A stretch of 64,000 nucleotides of DNA from Novosphingobium umbonatum (lineage in GTDB: Bacteria > Pseudomonadota > Alphaproteobacteria > Sphingomonadales > Sphingomonadaceae). The stretch spans positions 62,001 through 126,000 of the forward strand of contig NZ_SACO01000003.1 of NCBI RefSeq assembly GCF_004005905.1, given 5' to 3'. Positions 18,257 through 28,471 of this stretch are shown piece by piece. A model generated the notes under the pieces. That model searched no databases. It was given only the letters and a program-made list of their open reading frames with translations, and was not told the origin of the DNA. How positions within the stretch are numbered: the stretch's first letter is position 1; every line of letters starts with the position of its first letter. Both the position numbers and the translations under genes were made by a program.

Positions 18257-19294
18257 TTGCGCGTAGACCTGTTCGATTTCGACCTGCCTGCTGAAAATAT
18301 TGCCCTGCGTCCGGCCAGCCCGCGCGATGCCGCGCGGATGCTGGTGGTGCGGCCTGATGGGCTGGTGGATAGCGGCGTGCGCGATCTGGCGCAGTGGCTG
18401 CGGGCGGGCGATGTGCTGGTGTTCAACGACACGCGCGTTATCCCTGCCCAGTTGGAAGGCATCCGGCGCTCGCAAAGCGGGGAGGCGCGCATTGGTGCTA
18501 CCCTGCACAAGCGGTTGGACCTGCGCCGTTGGCAGGCCTTTGTTCGCAATGGCAAGAGATTGAAGGTTGGGGATGTCATTCACTTCCCCGCCGATGTTAA
18601 GGCGACTTCTGAAGAGCGCTTCGACGATGGCAGCTGGACCTTGGCCTTCCATGGCGAAGAGCCGGTGGAGGTTCTGCTGGAACGCGCAGGGCAAATGCCG
18701 CTGCCGCCCTATATCGCGGGCAAGCGCCCAACTGACGAGGCGGACAAGCGCGATTACCAGACCATGTTTGCCGCCAAGGATGGCGCGGTGGCGGCTCCAA
18801 CTGCGGCTCTGCACTTCACGCCCAATCTGATCTCTTTGCTGGAAGAGGCTGGTATCGCGCGAGAATTCCTGACGCTGCATGTCGGCGCGGGCACGTTCCT
18901 GCCGGTGAAGGCAGATGATACGGCCGACCATGCCATGCATGCAGAATGGGGCACGATCACCCCCGAAGCAGCGGGGCGCTTGAATGCGGCGCGGGCTGCG
19001 GGTGGGCGGATTATCGCGGTCGGCACCACCAGCCTGCGCCTGCTGGAATCGGCTACTGGTGATGATGGCGTGATCCAGCCTTTCAGCGGCGATACGTCGA
19101 TTTTCATCACGCCGGGCTATCGCTTCAAGGCGATTGATGGGCTGATGACCAATTTCCACCTGCCCAAATCCACCCTGTTCATGCTGGTCAGCGCGCTGAT
19201 GGGGCTGGATGTGATGCAGGGTGCCTATGCCCATGCCATCGGCAATGGTTATCGGTTTTACAGCTACGGCGACTCCAGCCTGCTGCTTCCTTAA
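18257..19294 (+). CDS. queA: tRNA preQ1(34) S-adenosylmethionine ribosyltransferase-isomerase
   Basis: Makes epoxyqueuosine in tRNA from preQ1 using the ribosyl group of SAM. The 345-residue protein starts with [18 protein letters not shown] and has [26 protein letters not shown] and [14 protein letters not shown], all QueA signatures. The start is TTG at 18257 behind AGAGAGAT. It acts one step after tgt, which is also in this window (21857). Its TAA overlaps the stop of the convergent membrane gene in the tetranucleotide TTAA. Confidence 0.95.
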   Translation: MRVDLFDFDLPAENIALRPASPRDAARMLVVRPDGLVDSGVRDLAQWLRAGDVLVFNDTRVIPAQLEGIRRSQSGEARIGATLHKRLDLRRWQAFVRNGKRLKVGDVIHFPADVKATSEERFDDGSWTLAFHGEEPVEVLLERAGQMPLPPYIAGKRPTDEADKRDYQTMFAAKDGAVAAPTAALHFTPNLISLLEEAGIAREFLTLHVGAGTFLPVKADDTADHAMHAEWGTITPEAAGRLNAARAAGGRIIAVGTTSLRLLESATGDDGVIQPFSGDTSIFITPGYRFKAIDGLMTNFHLPKSTLFMLVSALMGLDVMQGAYAHAIGNGYRFYSYGDSSLLLP

Positions 19295-20355
19295 TCGGCT
19301 TTGCGCATCATCCGCCGCCGCAGGGCAGGGTGATGCATCGCCACGCCAAACACCAGCGCCACACCGCAGCCGACCACCGTATCCCACAGCCGCGCCTTGA
19401 TCAGCATGTCTGGCGCGATGCCTGCTTTGGCCTGCGCTTCACTGAGCGCAATGGCCAGTGGGGTGATGAAGATCACCGCTGTGCCAAAATGCCGGACGAT
19501 CAGCATTTCGACCACGCAGGTCAGCCCCCCGATCAGCAGCGCCAATGGCCAGCCATGCAGCGGATGGGCCAGCATAAAAGACGCCAGCCCCAGCCCGACC
19601 ACCGTGCCGATCACGCGATGCATATGCCGCGTCCAGACCTTGCGGAGCGAAATGGCCTGCACCACGGTCAGGCAACTGATCGGTGCCCAAAATGGTTTTT
19701 CCAGCCCCAGAAACAGCGCGAGCCATAGCGATAGGCCGCAAGCCACCCCGATCATCACAGGTTCAAAGCCCAAGGTTAGCCGGTTGAGCGGTGCTTGCGG
19801 CCGGTCGGGCGTAAACGGACGATGCCACAGGATGAACAGGCTGTAGAGTGTGCCAGTGACAAAGGCCAAAGCCGTGCCCAGAAACAGGATGCCGGTCCGC
19901 TGGGCGAAATGGGACGGGTCCGGCGTGATAAACAGCCCAATTGCGCAGGCCATCACGAAAAACAGCCCCGCTGGCGGTCCTTGGCGCAAGTATCGGCACA
20001 TCACGGTGGCCGCAATCGCCACCAGCGTGATGGTCAAAGGTGCCAAAGCCGGAGCCAGAATTGCCGCTAACTGCCCCAGAGCAAAAGCGAAAGTGATCCC
20101 GAAGGCGCAAGCCATCAGCGTGGTCAGGCGCCGTGTCAGATCGCTAGGCGTCAAATAGGCAAAAATCATCGTACCCAGCGCCGCCGCGCCGCCTTCCGCC
20201 TCATGCCCCAGCCACCAACCGATCAGCAGTGGCAGCGCAGTGGTCACGCCTGCTGTAAAGGGCATTTGCCAGGGGCGGGGGCTGGGCTGGACATGGGACA
20301 GTTCGGCCCATTGATCGGCAAGGAAGGCGCGGGCGTTATCAGCGGGATTGGACAT
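19291..20355 (-). CDS. FUSC-family inner-membrane protein
   Basis: Integral membrane protein resembling fusaric acid resistance/aromatic acid exporters, perhaps exporting small organic acids. The 354-residue sequence has around nine to ten hydrophobic segments in two sets separated by a short loop ([15 protein letters not shown]), and lacks the large cytosolic domain of full-length YccS/AaeB. ATG 20355 starts [10 protein letters not shown] specific substrate cannot be named. Divergent from the secreted protein gene at 20476. Confidence 0.75.
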   Translation of the reverse strand: MSNPADNARAFLADQWAELSHVQPSPRPWQMPFTAGVTTALPLLIGWWLGHEAEGGAAALGTMIFAYLTPSDLTRRLTTLMACAFGITFAFALGQLAAILAPALAPLTITLVAIAATVMCRYLRQGPPAGLFFVMACAIGLFITPDPSHFAQRTGILFLGTALAFVTGTLYSLFILWHRPFTPDRPQAPLNRLTLGFEPVMIGVACGLSLWLALFLGLEKPFWAPISCLTVVQAISLRKVWTRHMHRVIGTVVGLGLASFMLAHPLHGWPLALLIGGLTCVVEMLIVRHFGTAVIFITPLAIALSEAQAKAGIAPDMLIKARLWDTVVGCGVALVFGVAMHHPALRRRMMRKAD

Positions 20356-20475
20356 GCTTTCCCTCTTGCCTTGGCCAGCGCGCTTGTTCAACCTGTGTGC
20401 AGAAAAGTCGGATTAGGTTCGCAGGAATATTATGACTGGCGGCGGTGGGCTGCCTTGGCCGGAAGGGTGCGGGAA

Positions 20476-20952
20476 ATGAGCAAGTTTGTAATGGGTGCGG
20501 CGCTGGTTCTGGCATCGCTTGCCTCGGCTCCGGCCATGGCGCAGGCGCCTGCTGCGGCTCCGGTCAATGACGAGGTTTCGCAGAAACTTGCCGAATGCGT
20601 GACCACCAAGGCGACGGCAGAGGATAAGGCGGCGCTGGCCAAATGGGTGGCGGTGGAGATTGCCTCAACGCCGGTGACCGCTGGGGCTGCGACGATTGAT
20701 GCAGAGAAAAAGACGGCTTTTGATAAGGATACGGCGCATATCTTCACCCGTTTGGTAACCGTGGATTGCGTTGAATATACCAAGGTGCTGGCCAAGAGCG
20801 GTGGCGCGGCGGCTTTCCGTGCGGCGGGCGCGGCCATTTCACGTCTGGCCATTCGGGAGTTGATCGCCACGCCCGGCGTCAATTCCGCTATCGTGCGCAG
20901 CTATGTCACCAATCTCAATCAGGATGATTTCCGCAGGGTGATGCAGCCCTGA
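20476..20952 (+). CDS. Secreted protein of unknown function
   Basis: A 158-residue product with a clear signal peptide (MSKFVMGAALVLASLASAPA, cleavage likely after AMAQA). The mature part is rich in alanine and threonine, has two cysteines (in AECVTT and VDCVEY) that could form a disulfide, and no motif I recognise. ATG 20476 follows GGAAGGGTGCGGGAA; the longer upstream frame is antisense to the membrane protein. Confidence 0.75.
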   Translation: MSKFVMGAALVLASLASAPAMAQAPAAAPVNDEVSQKLAECVTTKATAEDKAALAKWVAVEIASTPVTAGAATIDAEKKTAFDKDTAHIFTRLVTVDCVEYTKVLAKSGGAAAFRAAGAAISRLAIRELIATPGVNSAIVRSYVTNLNQDDFRRVMQP

Positions 20953-20982
20953 TAGCTAGGGCTGGGGCTGGGGCTGGGCCGC

Positions 20983-21738
20983 CTATCCGGCGAACCAGCC
21001 CCATACCAGCTTGGCGGTCAGCGCCAGACTGACCACCACCAACAAGGGGCGGATGACCCGCGCGCCCAGCTTGGTGGCCATATGCGATCCGGCCCATGCG
21101 CCCGACATCGATCCCAGTGCCATGCACAGGCCCAGCGTATACAGGATCTTGCCCCCGAAGGCGAAAACCACCAGCGAGGCGACATTGCTGGTCAGGTTGA
21201 ACAATTTGGTGAGGCCGGTGGCGCTGGTCAGCCCCATGCCGCGCAGGGAAACCTGCGTGATGGCAAAGAACTGGCCGGTGCCAGGGCCAAAGAAACCATC
21301 GTAAAAGCCAATGCCGCCCGCGATCGGCAGATAAGCTTTGGCCCCGATGCGCGGTTCGCCCGCATGGTCATGCATTTTCGGGCTGACCAGCGTGTAAAGC
21401 GCAATGGCAATCAGCATCAGCGGCACGATCAGTTTCAGCACCCCCGCATCCATCCGCTGCACCGCCCATGCGCCCAGCGCCGCGCCCGCCAGCACCGCCG
21501 CGACCGGCACCAGATTGGGGCGCAATTGGAACAGGCCCGCGCGGTGATATTTGAACGTGGCCAAAGCCGTCCCGCAGCTTGATTGCAGCTTGTTGGTGCC
21601 CAGCACCATCGCAGGCGGCAGGCCCGCATAGATCAGCGCAGGCACCGTAATAAGACCACCGCCGCCCGCCACCGCATCCACAAATCCCGCCACAGCAGCC
21701 GTGGCGGTAAGGGCGGGGTAAATCCAGTCGATGGTCAT
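20983..21738 (-). CDS. TSUP-family permease (TauE/SafE, YfcA-like)
   Basis: Inner-membrane protein of the sulfite exporter TauE/SafE family, proposed to move sulfur- or carbon-containing anions. The 251-residue chain has about eight hydrophobic segments and the duplicated family motifs AGFVDAVAGGGGLITVPAL near residue 16 and GFYDGFFGPGTGQF near 145, plus GTNKLQSSCGT. Substrate unknown. It lies alone between two plus-strand genes. Confidence 0.87.
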   Translation of the reverse strand: MTIDWIYPALTATAAVAGFVDAVAGGGGLITVPALIYAGLPPAMVLGTNKLQSSCGTALATFKYHRAGLFQLRPNLVPVAAVLAGAALGAWAVQRMDAGVLKLIVPLMLIAIALYTLVSPKMHDHAGEPRIGAKAYLPIAGGIGFYDGFFGPGTGQFFAITQVSLRGMGLTSATGLTKLFNLTSNVASLVVFAFGGKILYTLGLCMALGSMSGAWAGSHMATKLGARVIRPLLVVVSLALTAKLVWGWFAG

Positions 21739-21856
21739 GAAGATCAGGCTCTCGTGAGGCAGATGTCGAAAGGAGAGACGCTAGCGGGGTGAAACACCCC
21801 CGTCCAGATTGCGCAACAATTGCCCGATGCCGCATTTCAGCGTAAGGCGCAGCCCC

Positions 21857-22984
21857 ATGACCCGTTTTCAATTCCACATCCACGCCCGCGAAGGGCGCGC
21901 GCGCACCGGCACCATCACCATGCAGCGGGGCGAGATCCGCACGCCTGCGTTCATGCCGGTGGGCACCGCCGCCACGGTAAAGGCGATGAAGCCGGAAACC
22001 GTGCGCTCGATTGGCGCCGACATTATCCTGGGCAACACCTATCACCTGATGCTGCGCCCCGGTGCGGAGCGCGTGGCAAGGCTGGGCGGATTGCACAAGT
22101 TCATGAATTGGGATCGCCCGATCCTGACCGACAGCGGCGGCTATCAGGTGATGAGCCTGTCGGAGCTACGCAAGATCACCGAGGAAGGCGTGACCTTTGC
22201 CAGCCATATTGACGGCAGCCGTCACAATCTGACGCCCGAACGCAGCATGGAAATCCAGCGTTTGCTGGGCAGCGACATCGTGATGGCTTTTGACGAATGC
22301 CCCCGCGCCGATCAGGGCAAGGATGTGATCGAACGTTCCATGCTGATGTCCATGCGCTGGGCCCAGCGCAGCCGCGACGGGTTCAACAGCGGCGAGGAAC
22401 ATGCCGCGCGCTCGGCCCTGTTCGGCATCCAGCAGGGCGGTTTACACGAGGATCTGCGCGGCATTTCGGCAGCCAAGCTGCAGGATATCGGCTTTGACGG
22501 CTATGCCATCGGCGGTCTGGCCGTGGGCGAGGGGCAGGAGGCGATGTTCGCCACGCTGGACTTTGCGCCTTTGCAATTGCCCGATGACAAGCCGCGCTAT
22601 CTGATGGGCGTGGGCAAGCCCGATGATCTGGTTGGCGCGGTGGAGCGCGGGGTCGATATGTTCGACTGCGTGCTGCCTTCGCGCTCGGGCCGCAATGGAC
22701 AGGCCTTTACGTGGAATGGCCCGCTCAACATCCGCAATGCCAAACATGCCGAGGACACCGGCCCGATTGACGAGCGTTGCACCTGCTCGGTCTGCGCCAC
22801 CTATAGCCGTGCCTATCTGCACCACCTGAACAAGGCGGGGGAGATTTTGGGCGCTATGCTGATGACCGAGCATAATCTGGCCTTTTACCAGCAATTGATG
22901 GCGGGCATGCGCGCCGCGATTGCCGAAAGTCGGTTTGCGGCCTTTGCCGCCGATTTCCGCCGGAACTATTTCGCGGGCAAGTAA
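21857..22984 (+). CDS. tgt: Queuine/preQ1 tRNA-guanine transglycosylase
   Basis: Exchanges guanine 34 of GUN-anticodon tRNAs for preQ1. The barrel shows [13 protein letters not shown], the catalytic aspartate segment [18 protein letters not shown] and [27 protein letters not shown] and a Zn site [16 protein letters not shown] follow. The 375-residue length is standard. ATG 21857 ([10 protein letters not shown]) is preferred; an in-frame start at 21809 adds nonconserved residues. Works with queA, 2.5 kb away. Confidence 0.96.
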   Translation: MTRFQFHIHAREGRARTGTITMQRGEIRTPAFMPVGTAATVKAMKPETVRSIGADIILGNTYHLMLRPGAERVARLGGLHKFMNWDRPILTDSGGYQVMSLSELRKITEEGVTFASHIDGSRHNLTPERSMEIQRLLGSDIVMAFDECPRADQGKDVIERSMLMSMRWAQRSRDGFNSGEEHAARSALFGIQQGGLHEDLRGISAAKLQDIGFDGYAIGGLAVGEGQEAMFATLDFAPLQLPDDKPRYLMGVGKPDDLVGAVERGVDMFDCVLPSRSGRNGQAFTWNGPLNIRNAKHAEDTGPIDERCTCSVCATYSRAYLHHLNKAGEILGAMLMTEHNLAFYQQLMAGMRAAIAESRFAAFAADFRRNYFAGK

Positions 22985-22985
22985 A

Positions 22986-23008
22986 TGCCCGAAGGGGCAG
23001 GTCTTTTT
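22986..23008 (+). terminator. Terminator of tgt
   Basis: TGCCC, loop GAAG, GGGCA, then GGTCTTTTTG, beginning directly after the tgt stop codon. The stem is short but GC-rich and followed by five Ts. Confidence 0.6.
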
Positions 23009-23057
23009 GCGGTCAGAAGCGTTTAGTTCCCATGGCATGAATTTGGGGAGATGACGG

Positions 23058-23885
23058 ATGGTTTCTGGTCGCAAATGGATGGCTTGTGCGGTGATCGCCC
23101 TTTGGCCTTTGCAGGCGATGGCAGAGCAAGCCACCCCCGCCGCCAGTGGCGCGCCGATGGTCCCCGGTGGGCCGATGGTGGGGCCGCCCCGTGGAGATCA
23201 TCTGACGCTTGGCCTCGGCACGCTTTATTCGGCGGGCTATGACGGCTCCAACCGCTATCGCGCGCGGGTTTTGCCGGTGATCGATTATGCCAAGGGGCGC
23301 TTCTTTGTGAACATGCGCCAAGGCATCGGTTTTCGTCTGGCCGAAACCGGTGGGCGCAAGGCCAGCGCCAGTCTGGCGGCGGGATTGACCTATGTGCCCG
23401 GTTATCGCCGTTCGGATGTGCCGGCGGGCGTGGGGCCTTTGCGTGCGGGTATGGGCCTGCGCGTTACGGCCAATGGGCGCGTGGGGCCACTGGTGGGTAG
23501 TCTTGGCGTTACCAAGCCGGTGCTGGGTGGCAGCGAGGGCGTCTTGGCCGATGCTTCCATCGGTATGCCATGGCGGATTGCGCCCAAGCTGGGGGCGATG
23601 ACATCCTTGCGGCTTGGCTGGGCCGATGGCGATTATAACCGCGCCTATCATGGCATTGATGCGGTGCGCGCGGCCGCCTCCGGCCTGCCGCAATTCCGCC
23701 CCGGTGGTGGTTTGCGCGAAGTCGGCGCGCAGGTCGCCCTCAACTATCGCGTGACCGACCGGATCAGCCTGACCGCTTCGGGTGGTGTCAGCACCTTGCT
23801 GGGTGACATTCGCCACAGCCCGCTGGTCAAGGATGCGACGCAGCCGGTGGGGATTGTGTCTTTGTCCTATCGGTTCGGAAAGTAG
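23058..23885 (+). CDS. MipA/OmpV family outer-membrane protein
   Basis: Predicted outer-membrane beta-barrel of the MipA/OmpV family. A signal peptide (MVSGRKWMACAVIALWPLQA, cut near AMA-EQ) precedes a region with alternating short strands: LTLGLGTLYSAGYDGS, RARVLPVIDYAKGRFF, and a terminal VSLSYRFGK ending in an aromatic-containing strand as in barrels. Length of 275 is usual. Members have been tied to murein hydrolase scaffolding or stress, but no role can be set here. Confidence 0.82.
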   Translation: MVSGRKWMACAVIALWPLQAMAEQATPAASGAPMVPGGPMVGPPRGDHLTLGLGTLYSAGYDGSNRYRARVLPVIDYAKGRFFVNMRQGIGFRLAETGGRKASASLAAGLTYVPGYRRSDVPAGVGPLRAGMGLRVTANGRVGPLVGSLGVTKPVLGGSEGVLADASIGMPWRIAPKLGAMTSLRLGWADGDYNRAYHGIDAVRAAASGLPQFRPGGGLREVGAQVALNYRVTDRISLTASGGVSTLLGDIRHSPLVKDATQPVGIVSLSYRFGK

Positions 23886-23891
23886 TTGTTC

Positions 23892-24221
23892 GTGTCGATT
23901 GATCACTACCTCGCCACTTATGGCACTCTTGGGCCCGGTCGCCCCAATCATCACAAGCTGGCGCCTTTGGGCGGCATATGGCGGGATGGCGTGGTAAGGG
24001 GGCATCTTGTCGATGCAGGCTGGGGGGCGGCCATGGGCTATCCAGCGTTGAAACTGGAGCCAGAAGGCGAGGAAATCTTTGTGCAACTGTTGCATTGCGA
24101 TTTGCTGCCGACGCAATGGGCCGCGCTCGATGCGTTTGAGGGTGATGGCTATCGCCGAGTTGCGACCACAGTTACCACTACCGATGGCACCTTTTCAGCT
24201 TGGATCTATGTCGCCGCCTGA
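23892..24221 (+). CDS. Gamma-glutamylcyclotransferase-like (AIG2-type) protein
   Basis: Small cyclotransferase-fold protein of 109 residues with LATYGTLGPGRPNHH, the fold's YGTL substrate loop, and a catalytic-type glutamate in DAFEGDGYRR. GTG 23892 lies nine bases after GGAAAG, better spaced than the TTG at 23886 which touches the preceding stop. Only 6 bases follow the MipA gene, so the two are probably cotranscribed. Actual substrate unknown. Confidence 0.8.
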   Translation: MSIDHYLATYGTLGPGRPNHHKLAPLGGIWRDGVVRGHLVDAGWGAAMGYPALKLEPEGEEIFVQLLHCDLLPTQWAALDAFEGDGYRRVATTVTTTDGTFSAWIYVAA

Positions 24222-24406
24222 AACGGTTGCACCCTGCCATCGGGCAGCAGCACTTCCAGCCTTGTGCCCAGATAGGCGCAAAACTCGCCGCTGCGCTGGG
24301 CCATAAAGCCTGCGCCGATGCGATAGGCTTGCGCCTTGGCCTGCATCAGGTCGGGATACCATTTGCCCACGCGGTGGGCGGTGACAAAGCGATAAAGTTT
24401 TCTCAT
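24206..24406 (-). CDS. Small protein of unknown function, 66 residues
   Basis: Frame on the minus strand beginning MRKLYRFVTAHRVGKWYPDL. Its even composition (aromatic, charged and small residues), compact length and lack of signal or membrane segments suggest a real small soluble protein; the alternative overlapping minus-strand frame (24195-24569) does not look like protein. Its 3' end overlaps the convergent cyclotransferase gene by 16 bases. I recall similar short proteins in sphingomonads but cannot verify this. Confidence 0.6.
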   Translation of the reverse strand: MRKLYRFVTAHRVGKWYPDLMQAKAQAYRIGAGFMAQRSGEFCAYLGTRLEVLLPDGRVQPFQAAT

Positions 24407-24508
24407 GCCCGATCAACGCGATGGCCTTGGTCGGGTTCCTTTTGATGCGATCAGTTGTGGCGCTGCATCGGTGGTAGGATTCCAGCAAAACACCAGAAAA
24501 CATCCAGC

Positions 24509-24539
24509 AAAAAAGGCGGCAGCCGAAGCCACCGCCTTT
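24509..24539 (-). terminator. Terminator of rpsD
   Basis: On the minus strand AAAGGCGG, a TTCG tetraloop region, CCGCCTTTTTTG, about 30 bases after the rpsD stop. Stem followed by six Ts. Confidence 0.85.
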
Positions 24540-24569
24540 CCTGTTTGCTTGCCGTGATGGCAGGCCCAA

Positions 24570-25181
24570 TTAGCGCGAATAGAATTCGACGACCAGATTG
24601 GGTTCCATCTTCACGGGATAGGGCACTTCGTCCAGCGTGGGAACGCGAACGAAGGTCACCTTGTCGCCGTCCTGAGCCACATAATCGGGAACTTCACGTT
24701 CCGGCAGGGTCAGGGCTTCGGCGATCAGAGCCATTTCCTTGGCCTTCTTGCCGAGGCTGATCACGTCACCGGGGCGAACGCGACGCGAAGCGATGTTGCA
24801 CTTCACACCGTTCACATAGATGTGGCCGTGGTTCACGATCTGACGAGCCGAGAAGATCGTGGGGGCGAACTTGGAGCGATACACAACCGCGTCCAGACGC
24901 TGTTCCAGCAGACCGATCAGGTTCTGGCCGGTGTCACCCTTCAGGCGCGAAGCTTCCTGATAGGTAGCCTTGAACTGCTTTTCGGTGATGTCGCCATAGT
25001 AGCCCTTGAGCTTCTGCTTGGCGCGCAGCTGCAGACCGAAGTCCGAGATCTTGCCCTTGCGGCGCTGGCCGTGCTGGCCGGGGCCATACGAACGGCGGTT
25101 CACCGACGACTTGGGGCGACCCCAGATGTTTTCGCCAAGGCGACGGTCAATTTTGTACTTAGACGCGTGACGCTTCGACAC
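24570..25181 (-). CDS. rpsD: 30S ribosomal protein S4
   Basis: Primary 16S rRNA binding protein of the small subunit. The 203-residue sequence begins [20 protein letters not shown], has [16 protein letters not shown] and a central S4 RNA-binding domain with [17 protein letters not shown] and [14 protein letters not shown]. Unlike in E. coli it is alone rather than in the alpha operon. It has a roughly 200-base upstream gap with a strong hairpin. Confidence 0.97.
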   Translation of the reverse strand: MSKRHASKYKIDRRLGENIWGRPKSSVNRRSYGPGQHGQRRKGKISDFGLQLRAKQKLKGYYGDITEKQFKATYQEASRLKGDTGQNLIGLLEQRLDAVVYRSKFAPTIFSARQIVNHGHIYVNGVKCNIASRRVRPGDVISLGKKAKEMALIAEALTLPEREVPDYVAQDGDKVTFVRVPTLDEVPYPVKMEPNLVVEFYSR

Positions 25182-25239
25182 TCGCCAATTCCTTCCTATT
25201 TGCTTGTTGCCCGGACATACTTGCAGATGAACCGCAAGC

Positions 25240-25267
25240 CGCGCCGGCCAGATGGATGTCCGGCGCG
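25240..25267 (-). promoter_or_regulatory. Hairpin in the rpsD upstream region
   Basis: Arms CGCGCCGG (25240-25247) and CCGGCGCG (25260-25267) with a 12-base loop, 60-85 bases upstream of rpsD. Nearby, CGCTCATGAG is repeated twice on the minus strand. In other bacteria S4 represses its own mRNA; whether this structure serves that is unknown. Confidence 0.4.
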
Positions 25268-25331
25268 CACCTCATGAGCGGATCTCATGAGCGGCCACCG
25301 CTTCACCGGAGTGCGGGGCCAATGGAAAGCA

Positions 25332-25349
25332 GCGCCTGTGAACAGGCGC
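25332..25349 (-). terminator. Possible terminator of the rpiB-glyA-nrdR-trmJ operon
   Basis: GCGCCTG (25332-25338) pairs perfectly with CAGGCGC (25343-25349) with a four-base loop, followed on the minus strand by TGCTTTCC. The T tract is short, so termination is uncertain. Confidence 0.35.
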
Positions 25350-25392
25350 CGTCCTTGTGAAGCTGCGCCCTTGGCGACAACCAAGGCGTTTG

Positions 25393-26163
25393 TCAATCCG
25401 ATTCGGGCGGATTTTCAGGCTTTGGTTGCGGCTTCGGGCGGGGTTGGGGCGCTTGGCCCGGTGTGCGTCCCATGGCCGACAGAATGCCGCGCATGGTCCG
25501 CACTTCCAGATGGTTCCACGCAGGCTTGGTCAGCAGGTTGCGCAAGGTAAGCCGCGTGACCGCCGCCCGCTTTTCGGGGAAGAAATAGTCGCGCGGTTCC
25601 AGCAGGGCTTCGAAATGGCCAATCATGCCTTCCAGTTCCTCCTGCGGGGCAGGGGGCAGGATTTCCTCCACCGGCGGCTGGGCAAGGCCGACATTCTTGG
25701 ACCATTCATAGGCGCAAAGAATGACCGCCTGCGCCAGATTAAGCGAGGCAAATTCCGGATTGATCGGCACGGTGATGATGGCGCGGGCCAGCGCCACATC
25801 TTCGGTTTCAAGGCCGGAGCGTTCGGGGCCGAACACCAGCGCGCTGCGGGCATTGGTATGGGCGTGAACCTCCTGCGCGGCCTGTTCCGGCGTCAACACC
25901 GGCTTGGTCACGCCACGCTTGCGCACGGTGGTGGCATAGACATGGGCGCAATCGGCCACTGCCTCGGCCAGCGTCTCGAACACTTGCGCGCCTTCCAGCA
26001 CGATGTCCGCCCCTGCCGCCGCAGGGCCTGCGCTGGGATTGGGCCAGCCATCGCGCGGCGATACCAGACGCAATTCGGTCAGGCCGAAATTGAGCATGGC
26101 GCGCGCGGCCTTGCCGATATTCTCGCCCAATTGGGGGCGGACCAGCACGATCACCGGTTTCAT
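25393..26163 (-). CDS. trmJ: TrmJ-like tRNA 2'-O-methyltransferase
   Basis: SPOUT-class RNA methyltransferase that would methylate the 2'-OH of nucleotide 32 in tRNAs. The 256-residue protein has [16 protein letters not shown] at the N terminus, [17 protein letters not shown] near residue 120 and [15 protein letters not shown] near 145, the three SpoU motifs. The last 25 residues are Pro/Lys-rich. The ATG overlaps the nrdR stop as ATGA (26160-26163). Exact tRNA target is inferred from the family. Confidence 0.88.
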   Translation of the reverse strand: MKPVIVLVRPQLGENIGKAARAMLNFGLTELRLVSPRDGWPNPSAGPAAAGADIVLEGAQVFETLAEAVADCAHVYATTVRKRGVTKPVLTPEQAAQEVHAHTNARSALVFGPERSGLETEDVALARAIITVPINPEFASLNLAQAVILCAYEWSKNVGLAQPPVEEILPPAPQEELEGMIGHFEALLEPRDYFFPEKRAAVTRLTLRNLLTKPAWNHLEVRTMRGILSAMGRTPGQAPQPRPKPQPKPENPPESD

Positions 26164-26639
26164 CGCTTTGTCTCCGCCGCATCACGGATCTGGCCCGCAA
26201 AGGCTTCAAAATCCTTCGCCTCGCCAAAATCGCGATAGACGCTGGCAAAACGGATATAGGCCACCGCATCCAGTTGACGCAGCCCTTCCATCACCATTTC
26301 GCCAATCACCTGGGAAGGCACTTCGCTTTCACCCAAAGTCTCGATCTGGCGCTGGATGCCGGACACCAGTTGGTCCAGCCTTTCCTGTGCCACGCCGCGC
26401 TTGCGGCAGGCGAGGGCCACCGATTGTTCGATCTTGGCACGGTCAAACGGTTCACGGCGGGGTTCGCTGCCCCCGCCGCTTTTTATCACGGTAATCTCGC
26501 GCAATTGCACCCGTTCAAACGTGGTGAAACGCGCGCCGCAACCCTCGCATTGACGGCGCCGACGGATGGACGTGTTGTCCTCCGTCGGGCGCGAGTCCTT
26601 AACTTGCGTGGTGTCGCAGGCGCAAAAGGGGCAGCGCAA
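26160..26639 (-). CDS. nrdR: Transcriptional repressor NrdR
   Basis: Represses ribonucleotide reductase genes in response to bound ATP/dATP. Four cysteines in two CxxC pairs (MRCPFC and QCEGCG) form the zinc ribbon in the first 36 residues, followed by an ATP-cone domain ([20 protein letters not shown]). The 159-residue length is usual. It starts 2 bases after the glyA stop, so it is cotranscribed with glyA, linking folate one-carbon supply to dNTP synthesis. Confidence 0.95.
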   Translation of the reverse strand: MRCPFCACDTTQVKDSRPTEDNTSIRRRRQCEGCGARFTTFERVQLREITVIKSGGGSEPRREPFDRAKIEQSVALACRKRGVAQERLDQLVSGIQRQIETLGESEVPSQVIGEMVMEGLRQLDAVAYIRFASVYRDFGEAKDFEAFAGQIRDAAETKR

Positions 26640-26641
26640 AC

Positions 26642-27940
26642 TTAGTAACCGAGCTTGGGATAGATCGGGAAGCGGGCGCAGAGGGCTTCGACCTCGGCAG
26701 CCACGCGGGCTTCGACCTGCGCGTCGCCTTCGGGGCCGTTCTTGCGAAGGCCATCAACCACTTGGGCGATCCACTTGCCGATCTGCGTGAACTCTTCCTC
26801 GCGGAAACCACGGGTGGTGCCAGCAGGCGTGCCCAGACGGATGCCGCTGGTCAGCAGGGGCTTTTCGTCGTCGAAGGGGATCGAGTTCTTGTTGCAGGTG
26901 ATGCTGGCGCGGTCGAGTGCCTTTTCAGCGTGCTTGCCCTTGGCGCCATAGGGGCGCAGGTCGACCAGCATCAGGTGGTTGTCGGTGCCGCCCGACACAA
27001 TGCCCAGACCTTCGGCCTGCAGCGAGGCGGCCAGCGCCTTTGCATTGGCTTTGATCTGCTGGGCATAGGCCTTGAATTCCGGCGTCAGCGCTTCACCAAA
27101 GGCCACAGCCTTGGCCGCGATGATATGCATCAGCGGGCCACCCTGCAGGCCGGGGAAGATCGCCGAGTTCAGCTTCTTGGCAATGGCTTCGTCATTAGAC
27201 AGGATGATGCCCGAACGGGGGCCGCGCAGGCTCTTGTGCGTGGTGGTGGTGGTCACATCGGCAAAGGGCACCGGCGAGGGATGCGCGCCGCCAGCAACCA
27301 GACCCGAAATGTGGCTCATGTCGGCCAGCAGATAGGCGCCCACTTCATCGGCAATCTTGCGGAAACCGGCCCAATCCCATTCGCGCGAATAGGCGGTGCC
27401 GCCGCAAACGATCAGCTTGGGCTTGCACTCGCGGGCGATGCGGGCAACTTCGTCCATGTCGATCAGGTGGTTATCTTCGCGCACGCCATAGGGCACCACG
27501 TTGAACCACTTGCCGCTCATGTTCACCGGCGAACCATGCGTCAGGTGACCGCCCGAGTTCAGGTCCAGACCCATGAACGTATCGCCGGGCTGCAGCAGGG
27601 CGAGGAACACGGCCTGGTTCATCTGGCTGCCCGAATTGGGCTGAACGTTCGCGAACTTGGCGCCGAACAGTTCCTTGGCGCGGTCGATGGCGATCTGTTC
27701 GATTTCGTCGACATATTCGCAACCGCCATAATAGCGACGGCCCGGATAGCCTTCGGCATATTTGTTGGTCAGGATCGAACCTGCCGCTTCCAGCACAGCG
27801 GTCGAACAGATGTTTTCCGAAGCGATCAGCTCGATCTTGTCCTGCTGACGGCCCAGTTCCTTGTTGATCCAGCCAGCGATGACGGAATCGCGCTCAGACA
27901 GCGTGCCAGTGAAGAAGTCGGCGGGGCGAATATCGGTCAT
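26642..27940 (-). CDS. glyA: Serine hydroxymethyltransferase
   Basis: PLP enzyme converting serine and tetrahydrofolate to glycine and methylene-THF. The 432-residue chain has [20 protein letters not shown] near residue 57, and the PLP-lysine motif [15 protein letters not shown] near residue 230. C-terminal [12 protein letters not shown] is also typical. It lies in an rpiB-glyA-nrdR-trmJ run, 16 bases after rpiB. SerB upstream in the window supplies its serine. Confidence 0.97.
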   Translation of the reverse strand: MTDIRPADFFTGTLSERDSVIAGWINKELGRQQDKIELIASENICSTAVLEAAGSILTNKYAEGYPGRRYYGGCEYVDEIEQIAIDRAKELFGAKFANVQPNSGSQMNQAVFLALLQPGDTFMGLDLNSGGHLTHGSPVNMSGKWFNVVPYGVREDNHLIDMDEVARIARECKPKLIVCGGTAYSREWDWAGFRKIADEVGAYLLADMSHISGLVAGGAHPSPVPFADVTTTTTHKSLRGPRSGIILSNDEAIAKKLNSAIFPGLQGGPLMHIIAAKAVAFGEALTPEFKAYAQQIKANAKALAASLQAEGLGIVSGGTDNHLMLVDLRPYGAKGKHAEKALDRASITCNKNSIPFDDEKPLLTSGIRLGTPAGTTRGFREEEFTQIGKWIAQVVDGLRKNGPEGDAQVEARVAAEVEALCARFPIYPKLGY

Positions 27941-27956
27941 GGGTTGCGTGTCCTTA

Positions 27957-28394
27957 TCAGAACGTGGGGGAGGTCAGCTTTTCAACGCGGCCAGCATGGC
28001 GGCCACCGCCGAATTCGGTGCTGAGAAAAGCGGTGAGGCAGGCCTTGGCCATATCGGGGCCGGTGAGGCGGGCGCCCATGGCAATGGCATTGGCATTGTT
28101 ATGTTCACGGGCAAGAGCGGCCGACAGCGGCTCACCCACCAGTGCGCAGCGCAGGGCAGGGTGGCGGTTGACCGCAATCGAAATGCCGATGCCGCTGCCG
28201 CAAAGGGCCACGCCATAGGTCGCATCGCCCGAGGCTACGGCCTGTGCCAGCTTATAGCCATAATCGGGATAGTCCACGCGATCTTCGTTTTCCGGCCCCA
28301 GATCGAGCACATCATGGCCAGCGTCGCGCAGGAACTGGGCCAGTTCGGCCTTCAGGCCAACAGCGGCGTGATCGGAAGCGATAGCGATTTTCAT
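27957..28394 (-). CDS. rpiB: Ribose-5-phosphate isomerase B
   Basis: Interconverts ribose 5-phosphate and ribulose 5-phosphate. The 145-residue protein begins [20 protein letters not shown] and has the catalytic [15 protein letters not shown] with its cysteine near residue 67, then [15 protein letters not shown]. First gene of the rpiB-glyA-nrdR-trmJ run, providing ribose phosphate for nucleotides next to one-carbon genes. Confidence 0.95.
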   Translation of the reverse strand: MKIAIASDHAAVGLKAELAQFLRDAGHDVLDLGPENEDRVDYPDYGYKLAQAVASGDATYGVALCGSGIGISIAVNRHPALRCALVGEPLSAALAREHNNANAIAMGARLTGPDMAKACLTAFLSTEFGGGRHAGRVEKLTSPTF

Positions 28395-28471
28395 GTTGCG
28401 GGTCCTGCTGAGGGATTCGCAAGCCCCTTAAACGTCAAGGCGCCCAATGGCCAGACCCATGCGCCCGTTCT

